From an uncultured Peptoniphilus sp. (GTDB lineage Bacteria; Bacillota; Clostridia; Tissierellales; Peptoniphilaceae): 18,987 nucleotides of DNA. Below are positions 8,171 to 14,421 of the stretch, piece after piece. Within the stretch, counting starts at the first letter, position 1, and each line of letters opens with the position of its first letter. The position numbers were made by a program, and so were the translations under genes. Location: positions 1 through 18,987 of the forward strand of contig NZ_CAMQAY010000026.1 of NCBI RefSeq assembly GCF_946998875.1, given 5' to 3'. The notes beneath the pieces are model-generated. The model saw only the letters and a program-made list of their open reading frames with translations, was not told the origin of the DNA and did not search any database.

Positions 8171-9583
8171 CTACCCAATAGCTCCAACAAGTTCAAGGTT
8201 AATGAGGTTGTTCATCTCAACTGCATATTCCATAGGAAGTTCCTTGGCAATTGGCTCTGCAAATCCTCTTACAACCATTTCCTTTGCCTCTTGTTCTGAA
8301 ATTCCCCTTGACATCAAATAAAAAATTACAGAGTCAGAAATTCTTCCGATTTTTGCTTCATGTCCGATGTCGATGTCGTTGTTTTCAATATTTATTGTAG
8401 GAATTGTGTCAGAGCGAGACATTGAGTCAAGCATAAGTGACTCACAGGATGTTGAGTTCTTTGAACCTACAGCATTTTCTTTTATTTCAACAAGCCCTCT
8501 GTAAATTGCAATTCCGCCAGATTTTGAAATTGACTTAGTGTTTATAGTTGACTTAGTGTGTGGTGCTGCGTGAACAACTTGTGCTCCAGTGTCAAGATTT
8601 TGTCCCTCACCTGCAAAGGAAATACCAGTAAATTCACTAGATGCATTTTCTCCAACTAAAATTGATGCAGGATAAAGCATTGAAACCTTTGAACCAAAGG
8701 AACCTGAAACCCATTCGATTTTTCCATTTTTTTCTACAATGGCTCTCTTTGTGTTTAAGTTGTACATATTTCTTGACCAGTTTTCAATTGTTGAATATCT
8801 AAGAGTTGCGCCTTCGCCAACGAAAAGTTCAACTGCACCTGCGTGTAAGTTTATTACATTGTACTTTGGAGCAGAACAGCCTTCTATGAAGTGACAATAT
8901 GCACCGTCTTCTACGATTATAAGTGTGTGCTCAAATTGTCCTGCACCTGGAGCGTTAAGTCTAAAGTAAGATTGTAGAGGTATATCTACATTTACTCCCT
9001 TTGGCACATAGACAAAGGACCCACCAGACCAAACTGCATAGTGAAGGGCAGCGTACTTGTGAAGCTTTGGCGTAATGCACTTGCTAAAATATTTTTTTAC
9101 AATTTCTGGATATTTTTTAAGTCCACTTTCAAAGTCCGTGTAAATAACTCCTTGGTCAGACAAATATTTTTGAATGTTGTGATAGACTACCTCAGAGTCG
9201 TACTGTGCTCCAACACCAGAAAGCATAGCTTCCTTTTCAGCTTCAGGTATGCCAAGCTTATCAAAAGTATCTCTTATTTCGTCAGGAACATTTTTCCAGT
9301 CATCAGACATGTCTGCATCAGGTCTGATGTAAGTTGTGATTTTGTCCATGTCAACTTCTGAAAGGTCTGGACCCCAGTCAGGATTTTTCTTCTCATTAAA
9401 AATCTTTAATGCCTTTAGTCTACTTTCAAGCATCCATTCTGGTTCATCCTTTTCAGCAGAAATTTGTCTTACAATTTCTTCTGTAAGTCCCTTTTCAGTC
9501 TTGGACCTGTAGGTAAATTCATTTTTTATATCATAGACGCCGCGGTCCATGTCTTCTACATAAGTTTTTTCTGTCTTAGCCAA
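8171..9583 (-). CDS. sufB: Fe-S assembly scaffold subunit SufB (TTG start)
   Basis: The main cluster-assembling subunit of the SUF scaffold, 470 residues, close to the family length of about 465-480. Visible marks are WSGGSFVYVPKGV (about 185-197), HFIEGCSAP (231-239), Cys380 in KNSTSCESL (equivalent of the sulfur-accepting Cys405 of E. coli), and His408-Glu409 in IGHEAKIGR, followed by the FYLMSRG helix shared with SufD. The start chosen is a TTG directly after the sufC stop (0 nt gap), with GAGGTG 6 nt upstream inside sufC. The first in-frame ATG would be codon 12 and has no comparable site. The family N-terminus also favours the TTG. Confidence 0.95.
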   Translation of the reverse strand: MAKTEKTYVEDMDRGVYDIKNEFTYRSKTEKGLTEEIVRQISAEKDEPEWMLESRLKALKIFNEKKNPDWGPDLSEVDMDKITTYIRPDADMSDDWKNVPDEIRDTFDKLGIPEAEKEAMLSGVGAQYDSEVVYHNIQKYLSDQGVIYTDFESGLKKYPEIVKKYFSKCITPKLHKYAALHYAVWSGGSFVYVPKGVNVDIPLQSYFRLNAPGAGQFEHTLIIVEDGAYCHFIEGCSAPKYNVINLHAGAVELFVGEGATLRYSTIENWSRNMYNLNTKRAIVEKNGKIEWVSGSFGSKVSMLYPASILVGENASSEFTGISFAGEGQNLDTGAQVVHAAPHTKSTINTKSISKSGGIAIYRGLVEIKENAVGSKNSTSCESLMLDSMSRSDTIPTINIENNDIDIGHEAKIGRISDSVIFYLMSRGISEQEAKEMVVRGFAEPIAKELPMEYAVEMNNLINLELVGAIG

Positions 9584-10330
9584 TTATTTCACCTCTTCTC
9601 TTATCCAATTGAATCCTTCTTTTTCGATTTTATCAATTAGAGAAGCGTCTCCTTCTTTTACAATTTGTCCATCTAAAATTACGTGAACAAAATCAGGTTT
9701 AATGTTATCTATAAGTTCCTTGTGGTGAGTGATAATTAAAACTGCATTGTCCTTATTTAAAAACTTTTCAATTCCACTAGAAACTATTCTTGTTGCATCA
9801 ACATCAAGTCCTGAATCTGTTTCATCAAGAATGGCAAGTTTTGGATTTAACATAAGCATTTGAAGAATTTCATTTTTCTTTTTTTCTCCACCAGAGAAAC
9901 CAACATTTAAGTATCTCTCTGCATAAGAAGAATCCATTTTTAAATCTTCCATTTCCTTTTTGATTTCTTTTTTAAATTTTAAAATAGAAATTGTCTTGTC
10001 TTCCTTTAAAGACTTAGCTGTTCTAATAAAATTTTCTACAGAAATCCCTGGCACTTCTTCTGGACTTTGGAAGGACATAAAAAGTCCCTTGTTAGCCCTC
10101 TTGTCTGTTGTAAGGTCACTTATGTCTTCGCCATCTAAAAATATTTTGCCGCTTGTCACATTGTAAACTGGGTTATCCATAATTACATTGGCAAGTGTGG
10201 ACTTACCTGAACCATTTGGTCCCATAATTACGTGAACTTCGCCGTAATTAATTTTTAAATTTATATTTTTTAAGATCTCCTTATCTTCCACGCCTGCACT
10301 TAAATTTTCTACTCTCAATAACTCTGTCAT
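9584..10330 (-). CDS. sufC: SufC, ATPase of the SUF Fe-S assembly complex
   Basis: A soluble ABC-type ATPase that drives shape changes in SufBC2D. The 248-residue protein has Walker A GPNGSGKST (37-45), a Q-loop in MSFQSPEE, the SufC-type signature FSGGEKKK, Walker B AILDETDSGLD and the H-loop THH. All catalytic elements are intact, unlike the ABC protein at 14422. An open frame extends 11 codons further upstream to 10363, but GGAGGA stands 4-5 nt before the ATG at 10330, so that start is preferred (MTELLRVENLS). It is the first gene of an operon that continues through sufB, sufD, sufS, sufU, the IscR-like gene, the NifS-type desulfurase and the AI-2E gene. Confidence 0.96.
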   Translation of the reverse strand: MTELLRVENLSAGVEDKEILKNINLKINYGEVHVIMGPNGSGKSTLANVIMDNPVYNVTSGKIFLDGEDISDLTTDKRANKGLFMSFQSPEEVPGISVENFIRTAKSLKEDKTISILKFKKEIKKEMEDLKMDSSYAERYLNVGFSGGEKKKNEILQMLMLNPKLAILDETDSGLDVDATRIVSSGIEKFLNKDNAVLIITHHKELIDNIKPDFVHVILDGQIVKEGDASLIDKIEKEGFNWIREEVK

Positions 10331-10389
10331 ACTTCCTCCATTTATAAAAAATAATTCATACAAAATTACTATGTTTTTTTCTATTAACT

Positions 10390-10417
10390 ATAATAACACA
10401 AGTTTTTTAATAATCAA
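10390..10417 (-). promoter_or_regulatory. Probable promoter of the suf operon
   Basis: On the minus strand, TTGATT (10417-10412) and TATTAT (10395-10390) are 16 bp apart, matching 4/6 and 5/6 of the sigma-A consensus. A start near 10383 gives a leader of about 53 nt before sufC. An AT-only inverted repeat TATTA-ACTA-TAATA (10382-10395 on the plus strand) covers the -10 box and start, a place where a repressor such as the operon's own IscR-like protein could bind. That last step is speculation. Confidence 0.5.
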
Positions 10418-10430
10418 ATATTTATTGCAA

Positions 10431-10457
10431 ATAAAAAAACTAGGCTTAACCTAGTTT
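10431..10457 (-). terminator. Intrinsic terminator of the ychF-HAD-rbgA-rnhB-yraN operon
   Basis: A perfect 8-bp stem AAACTAGG/CCTAGTTT (10437-10444 with 10450-10457) with a 5-nt loop is followed on the minus strand by a T run of seven, counting those at the stem base. The stop codon of yraN (10456-10458) overlaps the foot of the stem. It separates this operon from the suf operon. Confidence 0.85.
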
Positions 10458-10815
10458 ATGAAAGCATAAATGCCGACTCTATGTGATTGATTTCCTTTTC
10501 CTTAAAATAAATTTCAATTATGTCAAAACGCACCATTATGTCAAAAAGATTTTTCTCCATAATATATGCTGTTGCTGTCTGTATTATATTTTGCATTTTA
10601 AATTCAGTGACAGCTTCGTAGGCATCACCATATTTTCTTGAATTACGAGACTTCACTTCAACAAAGACAAGTTCATCTTTATCCCTTGCTATAATGTCGA
10701 TCTCTGTCCCTAGAGCCCTGTAATTTCTTTCTAATATTACATATCCCTTTTGCTCCAAAAATTTTGTGGCAATGTCCTCTCCACGATTTCCAAAAAATAA
10801 ATTGTGTCCTACCAT
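10456..10815 (-). CDS. yraN: YraN/UPF0102 family nuclease-fold protein
   Basis: A small (119-residue) protein of the UPF0102 family with a PD-(D/E)xK nuclease fold resembling Holliday-junction resolvases. The putative active-site pattern is visible as Glu13 (NRGEDIA), GTEIDII with Asp40, and FVEVKSR with Glu53 and Lys55. The biological role of the family is not settled. Its position just after rnhB is a widely conserved arrangement. The start ATG overlaps the rnhB stop by 7 nt. It is the last gene of the operon, with the terminator stem touching its stop codon. Confidence 0.9.
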   Translation of the reverse strand: MVGHNLFFGNRGEDIATKFLEQKGYVILERNYRALGTEIDIIARDKDELVFVEVKSRNSRKYGDAYEAVTEFKMQNIIQTATAYIMEKNLFDIMVRFDIIEIYFKEKEINHIESAFMLS

Positions 10816-11426
10816 AATTTCATATTCTTCAAAAAAGATTTTCTGTGCATTTCTGTTGGACCATAAGCCTTAAGTGCATCTCTGTGATACTTTGTGGCAT
10901 AGCCCTTGTGCTTTTCGATGCCGTAGTGAGGATATTTTTCTGCCCACTTGTCGCAAAGATTATCCCTATAAACTTTTGCAATTATAGAGGCGCAAGCAAT
11001 GGAGTAGCAGGACTCGTCGCCCTTAATGATTGCTTTCTGAAAAATTCCTGTTTCAATTGTCTCTGCATCTATTAGAACGCAATCTGCACTAACTTTTTTG
11101 CCTTCCTTGTCGCGCAAATTTTCAAGAGCATTTATCATGGAAATGTGTGTCGCCATTTTTATATTTACCTTGTCAATTATATCTGGGTTTGCTCTTCCTA
11201 TGCCAACAGCAAGGCAAGACTCCAAAATTTTTGGGTAAAGTTCTTCTCTCTTTTTGGGACTTAATTTTTTTGAATCATTTACTCCTTCGATGAAATCATC
11301 CTTGGGCATAATAATTGCGCAGGAAACTACATCGCCAAAGAGGCAACCTCTGCCAACTTCATCTATGCCGCAGATGTTTTTGTATCCCTTTTCGTAATAT
11401 TCATTTTCAAAATTATAAAAATTCAT
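10809..11426 (-). CDS. rnhB: Ribonuclease HII
   Basis: Cleaves RNA in RNA/DNA hybrids and at ribonucleotides misincorporated into DNA. The 205-residue protein shows the RNase HII signature GIDEVGRG (20-27) with Asp22 and Glu23, DSKKLS (51-56), Asp120 in LIDA, and Asp137 in KGDESCYSIACASIIAKV, giving the complete D-E-D-D metal site. The C-terminal YGIEKHKGYAT element is also present. The usual LAGPV after the signature is CLFGDVV here, a mild variant. The gene overlaps rbgA by 14 nt and yraN by 7 nt, so translation of the three is probably coupled. Confidence 0.95.
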   Translation of the reverse strand: MNFYNFENEYYEKGYKNICGIDEVGRGCLFGDVVSCAIIMPKDDFIEGVNDSKKLSPKKREELYPKILESCLAVGIGRANPDIIDKVNIKMATHISMINALENLRDKEGKKVSADCVLIDAETIETGIFQKAIIKGDESCYSIACASIIAKVYRDNLCDKWAEKYPHYGIEKHKGYATKYHRDALKAYGPTEMHRKSFLKNMKLW

Positions 11427-12264
11427 TAGGCTCCTCCAAAGTTATTCTTCCAAGAGTTCCCTTTCTAAATTCATCTAAGATAATTCCAGAAACTTTTTCA
11501 TAATCTATAAGACCCCCACGCATAAGGGCGCCCCTATTTTTTCCAATTTCATCCATGATTTCAAGGGGCGACATTTCTTTTATATCAGAAATTTTATATC
11601 TCTCTTCAAGAGAAGTTGGAGCAATATTTTTTAATTTTTCAATTAATTTTAAGGCTAGAGTTTCCCTATCCATAATTTCATCTTTTATGGCACCAGTAAA
11701 GGCAAGGTTAAGTCCAACCTTATCCTCAAACTTTGGCCATAAAACTCCTGGCGTGTCAAGAAGATGAAGCTTTGAGTGAATCTTTATCCACTGATTTGTC
11801 TTTGTAACTCCAGGTCTATTGCCAGTCCTTGCAGATTTCGTGCCTGAAATTGAATTTATAAAAGTTGACTTGCCAGAATTTGGTATGCCCACAATCATTG
11901 CACGAAGAGGACCCTTCTTAAGTCCCTTATCCTGGTATTTTTTTATCTCATCTGCCATGAGTTCTTCAGATTTTTTTACAACTAAATTTACATTGGGCTT
12001 CATGGCATTGTAGGATATGGCAAAATTATTTTCGTCAGTAATTTTTTCCATCCACTCTTCATTTAATTTTGGATCTGATAAATCAGACTTATTAAATATT
12101 AAAAGTCTTTTTTTATTTTTTAAAAGGTCTTTAAAGAGAGGATTCCTACTTGAATAGGGAATACGAGAGTCAATTATCTCGATTACAAAATCAACGAGTT
12201 TTAATTTCTTCTCAATGTCCTCAATGGTCTTTTTCATGTGACCTGGATACCAGTTAATATTCAT
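11413..12264 (-). CDS. rbgA: Ribosome biogenesis GTPase RbgA (YlqF)
   Basis: A circularly permuted GTPase that acts late in assembly of the 50S subunit. The G4 motif NKSD (58-61) comes before G1 GIPNSGKST (126-134), PGVT (151-154) and G3 DTPG (170-173), the permuted order typical of the YlqF/YawG family. The N-terminus INWYPGHMKKT is the RbgA hallmark. Length 283 is usual, and an RNA-binding helical C-terminal domain fills residues about 190-283. The ATG directly follows the stop of the HAD gene (0 nt gap). The order rbgA-rnhB-yraN is shared by many Firmicutes. Confidence 0.95.
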   Translation of the reverse strand: MNINWYPGHMKKTIEDIEKKLKLVDFVIEIIDSRIPYSSRNPLFKDLLKNKKRLLIFNKSDLSDPKLNEEWMEKITDENNFAISYNAMKPNVNLVVKKSEELMADEIKKYQDKGLKKGPLRAMIVGIPNSGKSTFINSISGTKSARTGNRPGVTKTNQWIKIHSKLHLLDTPGVLWPKFEDKVGLNLAFTGAIKDEIMDRETLALKLIEKLKNIAPTSLEERYKISDIKEMSPLEIMDEIGKNRGALMRGGLIDYEKVSGIILDEFRKGTLGRITLEEPNEFL

Positions 12265-13092
12265 TTAATCACCAAATAAAACCTTATCTAAAATTTTTAC
12301 TGCTCCGTCATTATTGTTGTCAAAGTCAGACACCACATCGGCTGCCTCTCTTAGTCTTTCAACGCCATTTTTCATGGCAATGCCAAGGCCAACAGATTTT
12401 ATTAGCATTACATCGTTGGAGTCGTCGCCAATTGCTGCAACATTTTTTAAGTCTATGCCCCTAATTTCTGCATATTTTTTTACGCCGTAAAATTTGTCTC
12501 CAGATTTTTGTAAAACTTCAAGCATCCACTTTGGCTCTCTTCTAATTTTCATGATGTGAAAATTAAATCTATCAGAAATTTCATCTCTCATCCTATTTCT
12601 AAGACCTACTAAATCGTCATGGCTTCCTGCAAAGACAATGGAAAGTGGATTGCCCTCTAAATTATTAAAATCATCAAGAGCGAGATTTCTTCCCCTAAAG
12701 GCGTCAACATAAGTACCCTCAAAATTTGTAAAATTCTTTTTCTTGTAAACAAGATCAATCCCATCATCTCTCTCTATGTGAAGTGATGTAAAGACTTTGT
12801 CATTGTCATCAAAGGCCATGACCCTCTTTAAGTCCTCCTCACTAATGGGATTTACATAATGAACCTTGCCAGATAAATTATCTCTAATTACATTTCCATT
12901 GTTGCAAATTAAATCTATGTCAACATTGTTTCCCACAAATTTATGGGCAGAATAGTATTCTCTTCCCGTAGCCACTACTGGAATAATATTATTTGATTTT
13001 AGTTTTTTTACAAAGGATTCAAAACTCTCTGTAATGACCTTATCTGTAGTCAAAAGAGTTTCGTCTAAATCCATAGAAACCATTTTAATCAT
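12265..13092 (-). CDS. Cof-type HAD-IIB family phosphatase
   Basis: A 275-residue haloacid dehalogenase-superfamily hydrolase of the Cof/YidA group, probably acting on small phosphorylated metabolites; the substrate is unknown. The catalytic motifs are present: motif I DLDET (8-12, nucleophile Asp8 and acid/base Asp10; most family members have DLDGT), motif II Thr42 in VATGRE, motif III Lys200, and motif IV GDDSNDVML (222-230). A C2B cap domain lies between motifs II and III (about 75-195). The ATG has AGGTGAT just upstream. It lies 7 nt after ychF and abuts rbgA, so it is carried in a GTPase operon without an obvious functional link. Confidence 0.88.
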   Translation of the reverse strand: MIKMVSMDLDETLLTTDKVITESFESFVKKLKSNNIIPVVATGREYYSAHKFVGNNVDIDLICNNGNVIRDNLSGKVHYVNPISEEDLKRVMAFDDNDKVFTSLHIERDDGIDLVYKKKNFTNFEGTYVDAFRGRNLALDDFNNLEGNPLSIVFAGSHDDLVGLRNRMRDEISDRFNFHIMKIRREPKWMLEVLQKSGDKFYGVKKYAEIRGIDLKNVAAIGDDSNDVMLIKSVGLGIAMKNGVERLREAADVVSDFDNNNDGAVKILDKVLFGD

Positions 13093-13099
13093 AAATCAC

Positions 13100-14188
13100 C
13101 TATACATTAAATTTAAATACAATTACATCGCCATCTTCTACGACATAATCCTTACCTTCACTTCTTATGAGTCCCTTTTCTCTTGCCACAGCAACAGAAC
13201 CTGATTCAACTAAGTCCTTGTAGCTAACAGTGTCAGCCTTAATAAAGCCTCTTTCCATATCAGTGTGGATTTTTCCTGCAGCTGTTGGAGCCTTTGAGCC
13301 CTTCTTAATAGTCCAAGCCCTAGTTTCCATTTCGCCCGTAGTTAAAAATGAAATTAAGCCTAAAAGTTTGTAGGAAGACTTAATTAATTTGTCGAGACCA
13401 GAGGAATCGAGACCAAGTTCTTCCAAGAAGAGTTCCTTTTCATCTTGGTCGAGAGCAGCAATTTCTGCTTCGATTTCTGCAGAGATGACAACAACTTCGT
13501 CGCCAGATTTTTCTGCATAGGCTCTAACCTTTTTTACATATTCATTGTCTTCCTTGTTTATGTCTTCTTCGGCTACATTGCAAACATAGATGACAGGCTT
13601 TGCACTTAGAAGAGAATAGTTTTTTATAATTTTTTCTTCTTCCTCGTCAAGTTCAACTTCTCTTGCAGGTCTTCCTTCTTCCAAGGCTAATTTTATTTTT
13701 TCCAATAGATCTCTTTCCTTGGCAAGAGATTTTTCTGCTCTAGCTTTTTTTACCACCTTGCCATATCTGTTTTCCACTTGTTCAAGGTCTGAAAAAATTA
13801 ATTCCAAATTTATATTTTCAATATCACGAAGAGGGTCGATAGAGCCGTCAACGTGAATAATATTTTCATCGTCAAAGCATCTTACTACATGGACAATGGC
13901 ATCAACTTCACGAATATTTGATAAAAATTGATTTCCAAGTCCTTCGCCCTTGCTGGCACCCTTAACAAGACCAGCTATGTCATAAAATTCTATATTAGTG
14001 TGAACAATTTTTTCTGACTTGCTCAACTTTGCAAGCACATCTAATCGTTCATCAGGTACATTTACAACCCCAACATTGGGCTCAATAGTTGCAAAGGGAT
14101 AGTTTGCAGCTTCGGCACCAGCACTTGTTAGGGCATTAAATAAAGTTGACTTACCAACATTAGGTAGTCCTACGATTCCAAGTTTCAT
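13100..14188 (-). CDS. ychF: Redox-regulated P-loop ATPase YchF (OLA1 family)
   Basis: A conserved Obg-family ATPase that binds ribosomes and is linked to oxidative-stress and translation control. The 362-residue protein has Walker A GLPNVGKS (7-14), G3 DIAGL (70-74) and NVAE (204-207) in place of the GTP-specific NKxD, which explains ATP preference. A coiled coil lies about 135-170, and the TGS domain is at the C-terminus (ends GDVIVFKFNV). The frame is open for six more codons upstream, but GGAGG lies 8 nt before the ATG at 14188, giving the family N-terminus MKLGIVGLPNVGKST. It is the first gene of its operon and has a short leader of about 18 nt. Confidence 0.96.
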   Translation of the reverse strand: MKLGIVGLPNVGKSTLFNALTSAGAEAANYPFATIEPNVGVVNVPDERLDVLAKLSKSEKIVHTNIEFYDIAGLVKGASKGEGLGNQFLSNIREVDAIVHVVRCFDDENIIHVDGSIDPLRDIENINLELIFSDLEQVENRYGKVVKKARAEKSLAKERDLLEKIKLALEEGRPAREVELDEEEEKIIKNYSLLSAKPVIYVCNVAEEDINKEDNEYVKKVRAYAEKSGDEVVVISAEIEAEIAALDQDEKELFLEELGLDSSGLDKLIKSSYKLLGLISFLTTGEMETRAWTIKKGSKAPTAAGKIHTDMERGFIKADTVSYKDLVESGSVAVAREKGLIRSEGKDYVVEDGDVIVFKFNV

Positions 14189-14212
14189 TAGAAAACCTCC
14201 ATTCAAGTTAAA

Positions 14213-14241
14213 ATTATATCACAGGCGAGACAAGTCGTCAT
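14213..14241 (-). promoter_or_regulatory. Extended -10 promoter of the ychF operon
   Basis: On the minus strand the -10 box is TGATATAAT, that is TATAAT at 14218-14213 with the extended TGn element. The -35 box ATGACG (14241-14236; 4/6) is 17 bp away. The expected start near 14206 gives a leader of about 18 nt ending in GGAGG. Confidence 0.7.
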
Positions 14242-14304
14242 TTAATTTTCCTCATTAAAAGATTTGCAGTAAATTATTCTATGGTTTTAAAATTTTCGAC
14301 TTAT

Positions 14305-14345
14305 TAATTGATGTTTTTTTTTCAAAAATTTTTTCTAATCAATTA
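14305..14345. repeat. 8-bp inverted repeat in the divergent ychF/ABC intergenic region
   Basis: TAATTGAT (14305-14312) and ATCAATTA (14338-14345) form a perfect inverted repeat around a 25-bp spacer made almost only of T and A runs. It lies 40-80 bp upstream of the -10 box of the ABC operon. It could be a binding site or a bent upstream element, but AT-rich DNA produces such repeats by chance. Confidence 0.3.
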
Positions 14346-14361
14346 TAAATCCACTCTTAAC

Positions 14362-14390
14362 TTTTATTTAGCCATTTTTTATTGTATAAT
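14362..14390 (+). promoter_or_regulatory. Probable promoter of the ABC-2 exporter operon
   Basis: A perfect TATAAT (14385-14390), preceded directly by TG, stands 17 bp from a poor -35 box (TTTTAT, 14362-14367). The start would be near 14397, with GAGGTG and the ATG at 14422 following. The weak -35 suggests dependence on an activator or on the AT-rich upstream DNA. Confidence 0.55.
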
Positions 14391-14421
14391 GAGTTTATCA
14401 ATTATTAAAGAGGTGAATAGT

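Noticed and set aside
10331..10363. Longer SufC starting at 10363
   Set aside because: The ATG at 10330 has GGAGGA just upstream and gives the family N-terminus; the extension has no ribosome site.
12265..13092. HAD motif I DLDET as loss of function
   Set aside because: Both catalytic Asp and the Thr are present. The middle position between Asp and Thr tolerates Glu in HAD enzymes.
14308..14421. A 38-residue hydrophobic N-terminal extension of the ABC protein that looks like a membrane segment
   Set aside because: It lies upstream of the predicted promoter -10 (14385-14390), has no ribosome site, and the ATG at 14422 has GAGGTG and the normal ABC N-terminus.
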